Below, piece after piece: positions 22,827 through 35,260 of a stretch of DNA of 64,000 bases (its first letter is position 1; each line of letters opens with the position of its first letter). Position numbers and translations under genes: made by a program. The stretch is from Porodaedalea pini (Eukaryota > Basidiomycota > Agaricomycetes > Hymenochaetales > Hymenochaetaceae). The stretch is taken from NCBI GenBank assembly GCA_002794775.1, contig NBAY01000070.1, positions 124,001-188,000 on the forward strand, given 5' to 3'. The notes under the pieces are model-generated. The model saw only the letters and a program-made list of their open reading frames with translations, searched no databases and had not been told where the DNA came from.

Positions 22827-25626
22827 CTAGTCTGTCTCACCGGGCGGTATATCAACTTCTTCGGGGTTTAGATACCAAGCGCCTTCAAACTCAGAACGTC
22901 AACATTCGGAAAGTGCAGCAAGACAGATGGAATATACAACAAAGGGAAAGACAAGGGAAAATTAGTACTCACGGTCTCCAGTCATATGTTTCTCATTGTG
23001 CGTCGATCCGTCTCCGAGCCAGTAGAACCTATTCTGCTTTTCAGAGCCAGGGTCTGACTCAAGAGCTTCGTAACTGAAGTCCTCCCAGCGCGGATGCTTG
23101 AATGTCTTGATGGCGTGGAGACATGAGCCTTTCGAGGATGATACTCAGCCATAGAATAGTAAAGATGAAACCAAATGACTCACCCGGCCAGACGGCCACA
23201 ACGCGCCCGTCGGCTTTGCCCATCTTGTACCACGACCGACATTGTTCACTAAATGTTGTCTGATGCGAGTGAGAACCCAGTCTGTTTATATATTTCGGTA
23301 AGCTTACTGTCTTGAAGTATTCCTGCATGTGCCGTTCAATATCGCCATTAAAATGATTTAAATGCTCTTATGCGCACCTCCAAGTATCCATCGAAGTCCC
23401 TAACCGCCTCACGCTTAGGCTCAATGCTCTTGAGGTGCTCGCGCTGCATCTTCCGCGCTGCCTCGATCGCATAATCAACTTGACGTTCCAATATTATGAG
23501 TACACCGGCCGTGCCAACGACAGAGTTAGGTCCCAAAGACATGAACCAGTTTGGGAAACCGTCTGAGCAGAGCGAAATGTACGTCTCAGGGTGCGGCGTG
23601 TAGCGCTCCTTGAGTGATACGCCTCCGCGACCTATCACTGTAAACGGATAGAGATATGAAGCGTCGTAGCCTGTATACAAAGACGAAAGAGTTCGTTCAA
23701 GAAGAGAACATTAGGAAGGAATAAGTTTGAACTCGCCCGTCGCGCAGACGATAATGTCCAATTCGTGATGCGTCCCATCTACAAGTTCAATTCCGGTCTC
23801 TGTGATTCGCTTAATGTGTGTCGGGACGAAGTCAGTCTGTATGCATAGTCAGTACTGCTTCCGAATTATAAACAAACGGGCGTACATTGTCTTCCTGCAG
23901 AGCCTCAAGGTAACCCGGTCCCGGAGTCAAGCGACGACAAGTAACCGAAAAATCGGGCATTACTGGTCAACGGGTGACGTATAAATATGTGCCTCTTTTC
24001 ATCCCAATGGAAACTTTGCTTACGATGATTAGCTATCCAAGGCTTCTTCTGTAGTTTTGAGACCATATACTGCTTGAACGCTTGCTGGGCTCTCGATTGC
24101 ATTTCGGTACCTTTAATTGTTACCAAATGCATTGACTATCGAGCGCATTTCATCAGTAAGGGGTTGTACACCCATTATCCCAGGCATACATTCATGTTAT
24201 GCTCGAGCTCGTGCCTAAAACGCTCAAAGAACATTGGATCCTTTAGCTTCTCCCTGTCTTCGTCACTGAACACATCTATCCAAAATATTAGGCGAGACCG
24301 AGAGATAGAGCGGCTACGACATACAGTTTTCCGACGTCGTGTCGCGTTGCAGAAGCTCTGACATCTTGTCACCAACGAAAGTGGGAGACAACCATGTCTT
24401 GCCGCGAACGTAGTTGTAAAGATGCTTCACGTGAGGTTGTATAGCGGGAATTATCTGCGTCGTCGTCGATCCCTAGAAAATCCTAGGAGTCATTATGTTG
24501 ATCTTCGAGAAGCAATAATAACATACTGATCCGATAACACCGACTTTCTTGTCTCCCCAGTCCGCGACGCTGCTGTGCCACCACCCGCTCTCGTCTGTTT
24601 CCCACGCCGCGGAGTGCAGAAGCTTCCCTTTGAAATCTGCAATACCCTCGATGTCAGGCCAGGACCAGCGGCTCAGTGATCCCGTGCCCGCGAGAACGAA
24701 GTCCGCCGTATCTTCGATAACCTTGTATTGTTCGCTACTGGGCACCGATTCCGAGGCGGAGCCCGAGACAGGTCGGCGGAGTTTCAGGTGCCACTTCCCA
24801 CTCGACTCGTTGTACTGCGCGTGGATCAGTTCGTGCTGCAGTTTGATATATCGCATGAGTTGGTATTTCTCGACGATTCGCTCGATTTCAGCGCGTATCT
24901 CTGGGCCAGGCGAGTAAAACGCGGACCAGTCCGTCTAACTCGACACCTTCAGCTCGTAACAGTAAATGAGGCACTTATTGATTCTGTACCTTCCCTTCAA
25001 ACGTTGGTTGGTACTGCACGGCAAAGACAATGAGAACATATCTAATTGCATGACAAGCCAAGGAACATACGCAGTGAGCAGGAACGTCACAGGCAACTCC
25101 CTATATGAAGTTCAATTGACGTAGTGGGTACCAGATCCTCAGTAAGTCTCACAGGATAGCGGTTCGAGAACCAAGTTCCGCCAACGCCAGTGTTCTTGTC
25201 GTAAATAGTAAGGTCCAAGTTCTTCATGCGCTGAGGAAACCTGACGGTGGCCCCCATTAAGCAGGAGCCAAGCCGCAAGATATCAAAGGAAACAAACCTT
25301 ATTCCCGCCAGAATACCGCTGTAGCCGGCGCCGATGACCACGACCTTGAATGGCCTATCATCATCTATGCTCGAAGTGCTGAGTTTGAAACTAGTTTTCG
25401 CTGCACTCTTGTCATGAGGTCCAACTGTGGCTGTCGGAACCCGGGGAGCCTCGACGTCATCCGATGGCATTAGGGGACTCAGCACACTGTCGGGGTTTGC
25501 GGGAGAGATTGGGCTGAGCAGCTCCTTGAACATAGAGATATCGCCGTTTGTCTCGTTGGGCTTGCCATTGGCATTAGAGGGAAGCGGGGGCTTGTCGACA
25601 GAAATGAGATGCTCGTCGGTAAGCAT
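22827..25626 (-). CDS. Baeyer-Villiger-type flavin monooxygenase, 15 exons, 665 aa
   Basis: FAD- and NADPH-dependent monooxygenase, expected to insert oxygen next to a ketone or otherwise oxidise a small molecule; the substrate cannot be told. Exons on the minus strand: 25298-25626, 25153-25240, 25071-25100, 24990-25013, 24527-24934, 24325-24472, 24190-24275, 24024-24135, 23886-23962, 23737-23836, 23378-23670, 23308-23322, 23184-23259, 22973-23128, 22827-22882. All 14 introns (48-90 bp) keep the frame. Visible motifs: FAD-binding GAGYSG (99-104), GGTWFSNRYP (130-139), the family fingerprint FKGKLLHSAAWE (258-269; F-x-G-x3-H-x3-W) and the NADPH-binding GSGSTTTQ (292-299). Intron 10 (23671-23736) starts with GC rather than GT. 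The end AWYLNPEEVDIPPGETD supports the last exon. Residues 1-90 are a Ser/Pro-rich lead. No cofactor or pathway gene lies beside it. Confidence 0.92.
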
Positions 25627-27048
25627 GATGGATGCGGGGGACTAAGATTTTTGAAAGCAGGGACTTGAAGAGGACCTTATATATGTATGCATGCTAGTAC
25701 GCGATTAGAAGACAGGCCATATGGATATGACATTAGATAGAACTGCCTCATTGGATAGATTACTGTAGGCCCGAGAGCGCTCGTTTGTCTAGAAGACCAG
25801 ATTAGGTGTATTCACAGCCATAATTAATATTGCCAGACCAGCCGGAGTTTCAAGATATTTCTTCGCTATGCGTCACAATTTCAGAACATGAGCCTGTGCA
25901 TGCGTTGGCGAGTGGGAGTCAGCAAAGCACGTTTTCTCACGAATTGCCACAAGCGTTGGATCACATGATTCATTCCCCAGCTTCGCGTAACAGGTTTGCT
26001 TCGCTCTCGTCCTGATGTTCTCAGCCGATTAGCGACAGCTAAAGCGCGAATCGCAACGGCATCGCCCCAGGTATGGAAGATAAGCTCATAGTCGAGAAGG
26101 CCTGTCCGGCGTCACACGATGAATAGAACCTGCAAGCTGGTACTGAATGATACAATCTGTAGAGAAGAAGTCTGAGACTTCTCATCACGACCTGATGCCA
26201 CGCGTACGGTGAATGCTTTACTAGGATAGCCCGTTCCAGATAAGCAACTCCTTTGAAATGAGCACTCGTGCCTTGGAAATGGTGTTTTGATGCGTTTCGC
26301 TAGTTAGAGAGCGGGAAATTGCATTTCTTGGCGAGTGAACCCGTGATTGACGTCAAAGTCCGCAAAGTCTAGATGCTGTGGAAACACAGAGCGGAATGGG
26401 ATTGAGAAAGTATAGCAACATACTAATACTATACCGCCGCGTGCTGCGATCATGGCGATAGCGACACGTTGTTGATGAGAAGGCAAGCTCGTGATGCAAC
26501 CAGATGCCAGCAGGCATTTCACACTGATAGCAATCGTCCTTCCACATCCAAAGACTCAAAAGTACCAAGGTAATAATGTAGTGTAAGCATACAATCAATT
26601 ACGGAGACCGGTTCGTGCATCGTTTCGCACGACTCGGAAAGGATAGAAAGATAGACGGTCAAGCGAGCGATAGCAAGTAAAGGCAGATGAGATCGGGCAA
26701 GGGACAGAAAACCAGCGAGAGCGATACTAAATAATAGGAAAGCAAAAGCCATAAAGAAAAGAAGAGGGGCAGGTGACGGGGAAGAGAGATGGAAGGAAGG
26801 CGGTGATAATGCGGAAGATGGCGGAGGATGAAGGAAGATTGACAAGAAGGAAGAGGAGGATACAATAGTACAATGTTTTGTGGAATGGGTAACACAGACT
26901 GATTGAAATACTTGGTGGAGCAAAGGAACATGAGGGAAGCGAGAGATGTGGCAGGAAGAAAGAACGGGCAGAGGAAATGAAAAAGGGAAGGGAGTAGAAA
27001 ATAGACATCCGCAAGTTGCTCTTCCTCGGAGCAGAGGAAAGGCAATAT
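25627..27048. other. Intergenic, with a polypurine stretch
   Basis: Contains the upstream region of the monooxygenase gene. 26640-27010 is strongly purine-rich on the plus strand, which opens hydrophobic Leu/Ser/Pro/Phe-rich frames on the minus strand (26519-27093) that look like a composition effect. No gene recognised. Confidence 0.5.
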
Positions 27049-28013
27049 TAATGCGAGGGAGGCGATGATCGTGCAGCCGAGAAGATCGGACACAGAAAAG
27101 TGAAGAAGCGCGGCGACTTGTCAGTAACGGACATGAGACGGACTACCAGACCAAAGAGAGGAAGAGAGGAAACATCACTGTAGAGTTCCCGCTGCTGATT
27201 CGGAGTGTGCGAACGATGAAGAGCAGCAAACTTGTTCCTGAAGTCTGAGAAATGAAACGCGTTCAATTTCTAGGTAGATTGCATCTGAATCGAGAGGGGT
27301 ATACGAACACTTGGAAACAGACTCATAGTCGTTCGGGCGGTCATGGGAACTGGGCATGTGATACGCCGGCGTCGAGCTTCGTCTTGAGAAGATCGCATTC
27401 GTTCAGAGACAAAAATGATGTTCGTCGACGCGAGTTTATTGGAGATGACGGAGCGCCAAAGCAGCATGGAGCCCTCCAGTCCTGTTCACTCGCGGATCCT
27501 CAGCAAGGAACCGGTCGAAGCCGAGATGGGCGCTCGAAAGATTATAGCGTTGACGTCCATGAGGTACGCGCACCACGTTTGTCCTTGCTGTGTGCATCAC
27601 CGCCCTTGACCATGAATGCGTTCTCAACGACGCCAAGTGTCTTGAGACGCCCGTGCAGGACGTCGTTCAGCGGTCGGGATGTAGCGCAGCGCAGTGATGC
27701 GGCCGACATTGTCCAAGTGGAACCCAGCGCTTTTCCTCCGTGCACACGCGACATCGCGCAGCTCCAACCTCATCTGTGTGCGTATTCTTGCTTTTCGTTC
27801 CCAGTCAGAACCGAGACGGTCTTTCTTCCAGTTGGTCGGCGGACATGGGGCGGATCTCTCCGTCCTTCGTGTTCGGGTTGTTTGCAATGCCGGGATGGGG
27901 AGTCCTACGTGACAACGGGGGGACTTCAGATGGTTCGGAATCGTGATCCATCGTCGGGGAAGGCGAGCTGGATGGTTAGACGTCGCTCGAGGGAGAGGCG
28001 CCTTACGTCGCAT
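27049..28013 (-). pseudogene. Heterotrimeric G-protein alpha-subunit pseudogene
   Basis: G-alpha proteins bind GTP and pass signals from seven-helix receptors. Minus-strand pieces in order match the C-terminal two thirds of the family: GFHLDNVGRITALRYIPTAE (about 27700), then in another frame NDVLHGRLKTLGVVENAF, then DVNAIIFRAPIS, FDRFLAEDPRVNR, LLWRSVISNKLASTNIIF, LNECDLLKTKLDAGV (the NKxD guanine-binding motif as NECD), DRPNDYESVSK and FRNKFAALHRSHTP. Several frameshifts separate the pieces. The switch region between GARTS and DVNAI is deleted, and the P-loop was not found. It cannot make a working protein. Confidence 0.8.
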
Positions 28014-29848
28014 TCGACTTGGGACGAATGCTCAACTCTCACTGCCTCGGTCAAGTGCAAGGCATCGTGCTCCATGGTTCATGATTCAGGTTCTATCGCG
28101 CTGAACGTATCGGAGCAGCCGGTTGGAGGATCGTCAGATCGGAGTCCTTTGTCTGCCTTATTTACAACCCCGATGTATGTTTAGCTTGTAAGACCCACTT
28201 CGGAGAGTTGCGACACGAGCTCATGCACGTGTGCTCCCTTGGGTCTTGCGCACGGAGCTGGTGCGGTCCTCTCTCCCTCGAGTGAATAATAGATATTGTG
28301 CGCGAGAACGTCATGATGGACGTACTATGTAGTGCGTTTGCCTTCTCGTTGCGTCTTCCAACGTGCGTGCGGTACCCGAATGACGCAATTCAGTCCATCT
28401 CTTTGCTTTCAAGTCGCTGCGAACGAAAACGGGCCTAGCAGTGTAGCAGTAGCACGCACGAACGGCCATCATCACGAGCTGTGAGAGACTAGGCATTAAT
28501 ATTGGGCATCGCGCAGACGCGAGATGGGCATGAGAATGACGACAGCGGGGCTCACAACCCCGCGCGAGGGGACAGTTGACTCTAAGTCCCTGAAGTGGAA
28601 ACAACGTGCATCCCCCACAGTGTCGACGATCCTCCCACCAGCCGCCGCAGCCCCGGGTCCAGACCGGCGTACTCTCACTGCGCTCTCGTTTTGCCGAAAG
28701 GACGGAAGGCACGGGACATGTCGGCATCGTTGTCGTCGCTCTCAGGGAAGGCGAGGCGGATGGGTGCAGAAGACACTGCTCGAAGAGCGATGCTTCGTGT
28801 TAGAAAATGCCCAGAGCTTACATCGGAAGGGCCGTCGGCCGTCGGCCTGTTGATATGAAGGAACCCGTTGGTGGATCCGAAGAAATGTGTTTGAGTTTGA
28901 TTGGCACCGAGTCCCGCCGAGCTTCCTAAGTTAGATGGCAGTGGCGTATGCAACAAAATACAAAATCCTCTAGGAGAAGCCTGAGCACAAAAGGGGGAGA
29001 AGTTTTGGGTTGCACTCTTTTCGGACTCGCTGAGGCTCTATCTAGGGAGTCAAGCCCCGTCGGTCAGCACGGGGCGTGGCCTAAGAGTGGTGGGTCAACC
29101 TTAAGATTGAAGCTGACTCATCATCAAATGGACGATACGAGGAATGGCGAGACATATCGACTCCGAGCTTTGTCAACGCGTCAGGATGTAAAGTATGCTG
29201 AATGATGTTCTGCAATCAGGTAAACAGACGGTTGGTCTGTAGCGAAGGACACTCCTGAGAACGGCCTAGGCACATATTGTAGATCTAGACGAATTTGCAT
29301 CCGTGTCTATACCTAGGGAGAGCCCACGTTCGAGTTCGACAAATCTTCGTCGACATTAAATGAGGAACATCTGCGGAAGAACAGAGCGCCTAAATTCTTG
29401 ATGGCATTGCGTCTTGCGCCTTCGTGGCGTATTGCGTCGTGTTGAGCAGTGCGTTTAGGATGATGGCGAACGGCGAACGGGTGATTCATGCGTCGGGCAG
29501 CGTGACCAGAGGAGAGGTCTGCGTGTGATTGGAGACGCGAGATGGGCATGAGATGAGACGAAATGGCGACCCCGGAAGTTTATAGCGCAGCGTGAAAAAT
29601 GCAGAGTAAAAGGGAGATGTCGCTGTCTGAGGAAGTACCTGGACATGAAGCACCGAGGAACAGCACCGAGGAACGCGATCAGCGCATTAGGCGCGCGGCT
29701 TACGCGAGTGCTGAGTCGGGACGGAGCTTCAATTTCATCATCGGATGTCGTGTCCGTCAAGGCGCTGGCTGGCGGTGACTCGTACCACGGTGAGCACTGC
29801 ACAATAAGGGCCAGCGGCGGTAAGCCTCTCTTATCCACAGCACCCACA
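28014..29848. other. Region between the G-alpha pseudogene and the TGRGGAGN gene
   Basis: No intact gene was recognised. Several GC-rich frames of 60-140 codons are open on both strands, without motifs. 29300-29720 (-) shows weak resemblance to the G-alpha remnant and could be a second, older copy. The end holds the promoter and leader of the next gene. Confidence 0.4.
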
Positions 29849-31084
29849 ATGGCACACTCATCCCGCTCCCACTCACGCGGCCGCGAACTCGTACGTCCTC
29901 CTCTTCGCCATCTCACCGACTATAACATTATTCTGAGGCGGGATACATAGTACTCCACGGGGCGCGGTGGCGCCGGCAACATCCACCGCTCCCTTTCGCG
30001 CGACGGCTCCGGCCCCGCGATCGACCCCGCCCCGCACGGCCGCGAGTCCAAGCCGTCTGGCGAGCCCGTCACGCACGTCGGCCGGGGTGGTGCGGGCAAC
30101 TTCCGCGATCCCTCGCGTCCGCGCGAAGAGGGTGAGTTCGAGTCTTTGCTCGTTGTATGCGTCTTGAGTCGGTTGCGTTGTTCGGATACGTCGGCCGACA
30201 TTTCTCGTTTCGTCAGACGCTCTCTAGCTCACACCGACAGACTCACCCCCTGTTTTCCAGGCATCACTCCCGCACAGGCATCCTACGAACACGACGTCAT
30301 CGAGCGGCACGACGAAAGCCCGCATTTCTACGTACGTCCCCCTTCCTCTCCCTACCTGTTACCATCTCGCTCGTAAACTTATCCGTTGACTCGAAAGTCC
30401 ACGGGCCGCGGCGGCGCAGGCAACATCAAGACGCCCACGCCCGAGCACTCGCACTCGCACTCGCGCTCGCGTTCCCGCGGGGGGCCCTCCTCCGCCCTCG
30501 ATCACCCGGCTCAGACACCCGGAATGGAGCGCTCGCTATCGCGAGGACGCGTGCTGCATTCCACGGGCCGCGGCGGCGCGGGGAACATCACCGCCGACAC
30601 TCTACACGAGGAAGACGCAGACGAGCTCGAGCGGCGTGCCCATTCGCCCTCACGGGCGGGCGAGCTGCACTCGACGGGCCGCGGCGGCCTCGCGAACGTC
30701 ACCGCGCTCTCCTCCCCGCCCATCGAGGTCTCTCCCTCTCGTTTCGGTGGTGGAGATGGATATGGAGGCGGTGACGGTGACGGGACGGGGATGGTCAGCA
30801 CGGGCCGGGGCGGCGCGGGCAATATCGCCCCTGCGTCGCGCGACCGCACGCGGAGCGCCTCGCGCGGTGGTGCGCCCCGGAGCGGCAGCAGGGGGAGGGG
30901 CGAGCGTGACGCGCAGGCTGCCCAACAGCACCACCACGGCGCGATCGGGAAGATCGTGGAGCGCGTGAAGGCGCGGCACCACGAGCACCACGAGCATTTG
31001 GAGCATGGCGAGGAATACTATGAGAAGGGGGGACACGAGGTGCCGGAGGCGGGCGTGGAGAGTCCGCCTGCGGCGTTGAAGTGA
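29849..31084 (+). CDS. TGRGGAGN-repeat protein (DUF3602/Par32-like), 4 exons, 326 aa
   Basis: Exons 29849-29890, 29951-30131, 30261-30331 and 30398-31084, all with GT-AG introns (60, 129, 66 bp). The protein carries six copies of the motif (S)TGRGGAGN(I): residues 16-25, 57-65, 99-108 and three more in exon 4, one changed to STGRGGLANV. This spaced repeat defines the fungal DUF3602 family, whose yeast member Par32 is a phosphoprotein linked to nutrient (TORC1/ammonium transport) signalling; that role is family knowledge, not visible here. Ser/Arg-rich linkers separate the repeats and suggest disorder and phosphorylation. The C-terminus is His/Glu-rich (HHEHHEHLEHGEEYYEKG). Its last 260 bp were copied twice downstream (35261-35518, 40158-40400). 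Confidence 0.88.
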
Positions 31085-32034
31085 TTGTCATTCGGTGTGC
31101 CGCTGTTGTACGTCAGTCTTTCATCCCCCGTTTTGCGCTGCTCTTCGTTGACTTGGTTATATCTGCAGATTAATTTGTGTAAATCTATGACTCTTTATCT
31201 ATCTATCAATATCTAAGTTATATAGGAGGATTGGTCCGTGTTTCAATTTTGCATTACTACTTCGTAAACACGGTCAAATCGGAGTACAGTAGCCTTAGCG
31301 GAAGGCGCCCTCGGGGCCGGGCCGGAGAATTTGAAGCTTCACAGGCTCTCCGAGTCGCTCTGATCACCATCGCCTCTGCATCCGCATCTCGGAGGACATG
31401 GTTTTTAACATCTTTTGCCAATCCTTACCGGTACCGTCGACTTTCGGGTTTGCGAGCGCCCCATCTCTACTATTACTAAGATAGTAGCAAGCAGAAGTCG
31501 GAAGTCGACGCTCGATACTCCGAGACAATTAAAAAGGTATATGCATTCGGACAGCACACGATAATGCAGCACTGGAATCTGGACACTGGACACTGGACAC
31601 TGGCTAGAATACTATTACTCGGTCGTGCGCTCATCGACTTTGGAGGAGAAACTACACATATATGCCTTCCGTAAAAGCCTTGTTCAACCTGAGGGCTTTC
31701 ACGTATTCATTTCCGACTGGAAGACTCGAAAAAGAAAGAACACCGGTGCTCAGATAACGATTCAAGGACGAGACTCAGACCGATGTACAAAGGACCCACC
31801 TGGCACCGGTAATGAGTGCAGTGTCAACCGTGGCTAGTAGTGTACAACTTGCGTCTATCGCTCAGCCCTCGGGCTTCGCCGTCACAGGTGGAGAGAACAT
31901 CCTGAGCCTGCCATACAACCTCAGGCTTCGACAATAGACGTGGAAGGATATGCGGAGGGTCTTGAAACCGGCGGTAACAGCTGCGAGCCCAGAGCTTCCT
32001 GAACGCGGTCATCGAGTCTCGAGACACCACGCCT

Positions 32035-32767
32035 GTGGAAGGAGATGCGGGAGAAAGTGTGGATGAAGGGGAATTTCAGGCTACGACGACTGCACCTTTA
32101 CCCTGCAGTCAAAGAACGACGTACCGCGTTCTTTGCGTTCCGCCTCTCAAGAGAGTTATCTGCAATTCCGCCTCCTGTGCTTGCTTCTTGCAGAGAGCTG
32201 ACGTTCTGTTGTATCGCATACGTCTCAAGACTCGTCGGGGCACTAGTAGTCTATTACCAAAGTTCATAGGCGCAGGCGCACCGCACGACGACGCTGAGCA
32301 GAGGGTCGCCTTGTCTGTGGCTTCCCAGACCGGTAACGGCTTCGCATGGCTCCGATGAGAGCTAGTTGATGTCTTTCAAGGAGGAAGGAGCTCATGCAGG
32401 ACGCCCGACAGAATGGGCCAGCTCTGCGACGGGAATTAGGAAGAGGACTGAGACTGAGGCTGAGACCTCCTCCTCGTCGGCCATCTCGATCTGCTGTTAA
32501 ATCGTGTACGATTTTCACCTAGAACCACAGTCTGCTTGTCGCGACGTCATCGATCGAGGGCACTGTACACTATTTTACAGCACTGGGGAAGTCATGCCAT
32601 GTACAGCTACTACGGATGCTACAGGGTCAACGGTGAAGACTGGGGACTTACAAGTGGCGGACACGTATAATACTTTCGGCACCGCGTATGGCGGCTGGTT
32701 TAGCGCGCGATCGGCGTTCCAGGTCCTTGAAACGAATGAAGGCGCATGCTGCAAGTATGCAGAGTAG
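32035..32767 (+). pseudogene. Class II aldolase/adducin-type remnant A
   Basis: Only the N-terminal low-complexity region (about 32035-32400) and the last exon are left; the central zinc-site exon seen in B-D is deleted. The last exon begins NHSLLVATSSIEGTVHYF and, after a 1-nt shift, reads STVKTGDLQVADTYNTFG and AYGGWFSARSAFQVLE to the stop. Confidence 0.75.
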
Positions 32768-33188
32768 AGGCAAAAAAGATATATACATTTGGGGTAACGG
32801 TGGTGAATGGTGAATGAAATGTAATATTAAGAATTTTGCGGGAAACGAGCATACCGTCTTTATGCTAGATTAAAATATGTGGCGTCCTCAGCATAGTTGT
32901 TTCCGTTCTTTGTACTCTAGCATGAACGCAAACTCAGTATAATATGAGTCATTTGGGCTAAGTTGTATTCTAATTGCTACTGGCGCGCAATCCAAAGCTC
33001 GCTCTCTCCTTTATCACTGGCTTATTTGCTTCTTGATCCACATACGCATAGTTTCTTTACCGTGCAATTCGTCGCACATAGATGCATCAAAATGCAATGA
33101 GCATTTAGTACATAAACGAGACTGTTTGCCTGTATCCAAATCCAAACCCGCCAACTGATCAAGCAGCACCACAGAGCACATTTCGACG

Positions 33189-34955
33189 ATGGCTAAATAT
33201 CTGACGAATTTAACACCTATCGATCGGCTAGGCGAAGACGCTTCCGATGACTTATGGTCTCAACCTATACGCCGTTTGAATGTAATCAAAGGCATATGCG
33301 GTGACAAAGTCACATATACATATGTGTGTGTTCAGATGTCTATTCCCCATTTTCTATCACAGGTCAGAAGCATAAGGGATTGTAATCCGTCCTGCGTTGA
33401 ACACAAAAACGTGTTATGCATTTGCACCTAGCAAAGCTTTCTGTGTCTAGATGTTTCTGCGACACATGATAGTATACCATACTAACTCCAAGCCTTTCCC
33501 TTGGTAGATAGTGAAACGGGACGACATCGAAGGAGAGTTCATCGCAAAAGTATTTCAGCTAAACGTCGCCGACAACGCAAAGGGAGCAGTGATAGATGAA
33601 GCTCGAATCACACGAAAACTACAGCATAAACATGTGGTATGTTATCATATCCGAACTCTATTCCACAGAATGTACGCTTAATTACAAACTACTTGGAAGC
33701 TGCGGTGTATTGGCGTCTATGAGTATCAGTGTTCTAAAGATCACGTTCGAGTTATTATCTTTGAGCTTGCTGAAGGAGGAACTCTCTTTCAGCGACTTCG
33801 CAGTGTCAAAACCTTTTCAGAAAAGGATGCCGCACATATAATAAGGTACAGTGTCCTTCCAGCCTAAGAATATTTGAGTTGTATCTAACATAGGACAATT
33901 AGGCAGATAGCTGAAGCTTTGGAACATATCCATGGCAAGAATGTTCTACATAGGAATGTAAGGTAAGTGTCATATACTAATTGGTAAACACTATTTTGAT
34001 TACTGATCTTTTGTCTTTACAGACCAGAAAACATTTACTTCAAGGATTCTCCTTCTGGCCATTCAAGCGAGAATGCCATTCTTCTTGCCAACTTTAGATT
34101 GTGAGATAGTATCATTATTGCAAAGCCCTCCTGTCCCATTAACAAGCTACTCCCAGAGCATGTGAAAGTGAGGAAAAGATAGCACAAGGACAGGTGGGGT
34201 CACTAGCATATATAGCTCCTGAAGCAGTATGTGGTGCTGTTTATACAGAAAAAGTAGACATGTGGGCTCTAGGGTAAGGATTTTCTGCTTTGATTTAGAT
34301 TGAACAAGCAATGTACTCTAACCTTTCTTAGAGTTATCACATATGAGCTTCTAACTGGAGTGAAGCCTTTTTCTGGAAAAAATAATGGTGAGACAGAGAT
34401 GCAGATCATGAGAAAACCAATTGGCCACATGTTGGAAATGTTGCAAGGCATATCTCATGAGGGTGAGTTCATTTTCCTTTATACAGAACATGCTTTTCTC
34501 AGTCTAGAAAATATGCAGCAAAAGATTTTATAACTAAGTGTCTGAACAGAGTCCCAACAGAAAGAATGTCTGCAAAAGATGCACTTAAACATGAGGTAGG
34601 ATTAGAAATTTATTAAGATAATTACTCCTGTGAAACTAATACCTTTTTTACATTGTATATTCAGTGGTTGAGGAAGCATACAAATACTAGTACAGCAAAG
34701 ATAGAACATGGTTCTCAGTCTTCTAGCAAAGCAGAAGGCAGCAATACGATCTCGAGTCCAGTGACCAATAGAAGGGGAAAAGGGGAAACAAATCAGCCAC
34801 TGGCATCTGCAACAAGATCAAGCCCCAGCCCAAAGCGAAATACTACACCAGATCCTGTCCCTGCCACTACAACTTCAAAGGATACTAAGAAGAGATCAAG
34901 GGATGGGAAGAAGCCGAAACAAAAGAAAAGAAAAGGAAATGAAAGTGAGAAATAG
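33189..34955 (+). CDS. Protein kinase-like protein A, predicted pseudokinase, 9 exons, 390 aa
   Basis: Serine/threonine-kinase fold, but key catalytic residues are changed. Exons 33189-33323, 33508-33636, 33700-33845, 33894-33962, 34023-34100, 34157-34273, 34332-34462, 34519-34595, 34665-34955; every junction keeps the frame and has GT-AG ends. Seen: no glycine loop (KGICGDKVTYTY), the ATP lysine present (EFIAKVF), catalytic loop HRNVRPEN (N for D), NFR for DFG, APE present (YIAPEAV), then VDMWALGV and a late-domain motif ERMSAKDALKHEW. The tail is Lys/Ser-rich and basic, possibly nuclear. Family knowledge: loss of HRD aspartate and DFG aspartate abolishes phosphotransfer. The ORF stays open over nine exons, arguing against a simple pseudogene. 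Exon 8 start (34519) is inferred from frame and from the same site in all copies. Confidence 0.8.
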
Positions 34956-35260
34956 AAATCCATACTTTAAAATAGCTTGCACGGGTTGCACTAGTACTAG
35001 TCTATTTATTATGTATGTTAGATATGTCGAAGTAGTCAAAGCGAATTTGCGCTTGAGACAAGTGACACGTAACCGTTAGTGGGTCACGCGTTCAGATTTT
35101 CCTGATCGACGTCGACGATGAACTCAATGTTATTGTTAATGAGGCGATGAGCGCAACCAATTGTGAGCAACTCGACGACGACAAGTAAGTAGAAATTCAC
35201 TGACTCGGATGACTATCACGAGTCCCCCGATGTGAGTGTCTTGTCCGCGCCATGGCAAGT

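Larger units (their letters stand above)
30824..35260 (+). repeat. Tandem unit A
   Basis: First of four diverged direct repeats. Order: tail of the TGRGGAGN gene, non-coding stretch, aldolase remnant, about 420 bp, kinase A. The join to unit B is placed where the copied tail starts (35261). Confidence 0.8.

Noticed and set aside
26519..27093. Hydrophobic minus-strand frames that look like a membrane protein
   Set aside because: They arise from a purine-rich plus strand; three overlapping frames give the same Leu/Ser/Phe bias, so this is composition.
27252..28184. A 310-codon open frame on the plus strand
   Set aside because: It is opposite the G-alpha pseudogene, has no motif and an amino-acid mix typical of a GC-rich antisense frame.
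22827..31084. Secondary-metabolite gene cluster around the monooxygenase
   Set aside because: No synthase, P450, transporter or regulator was found next to it.
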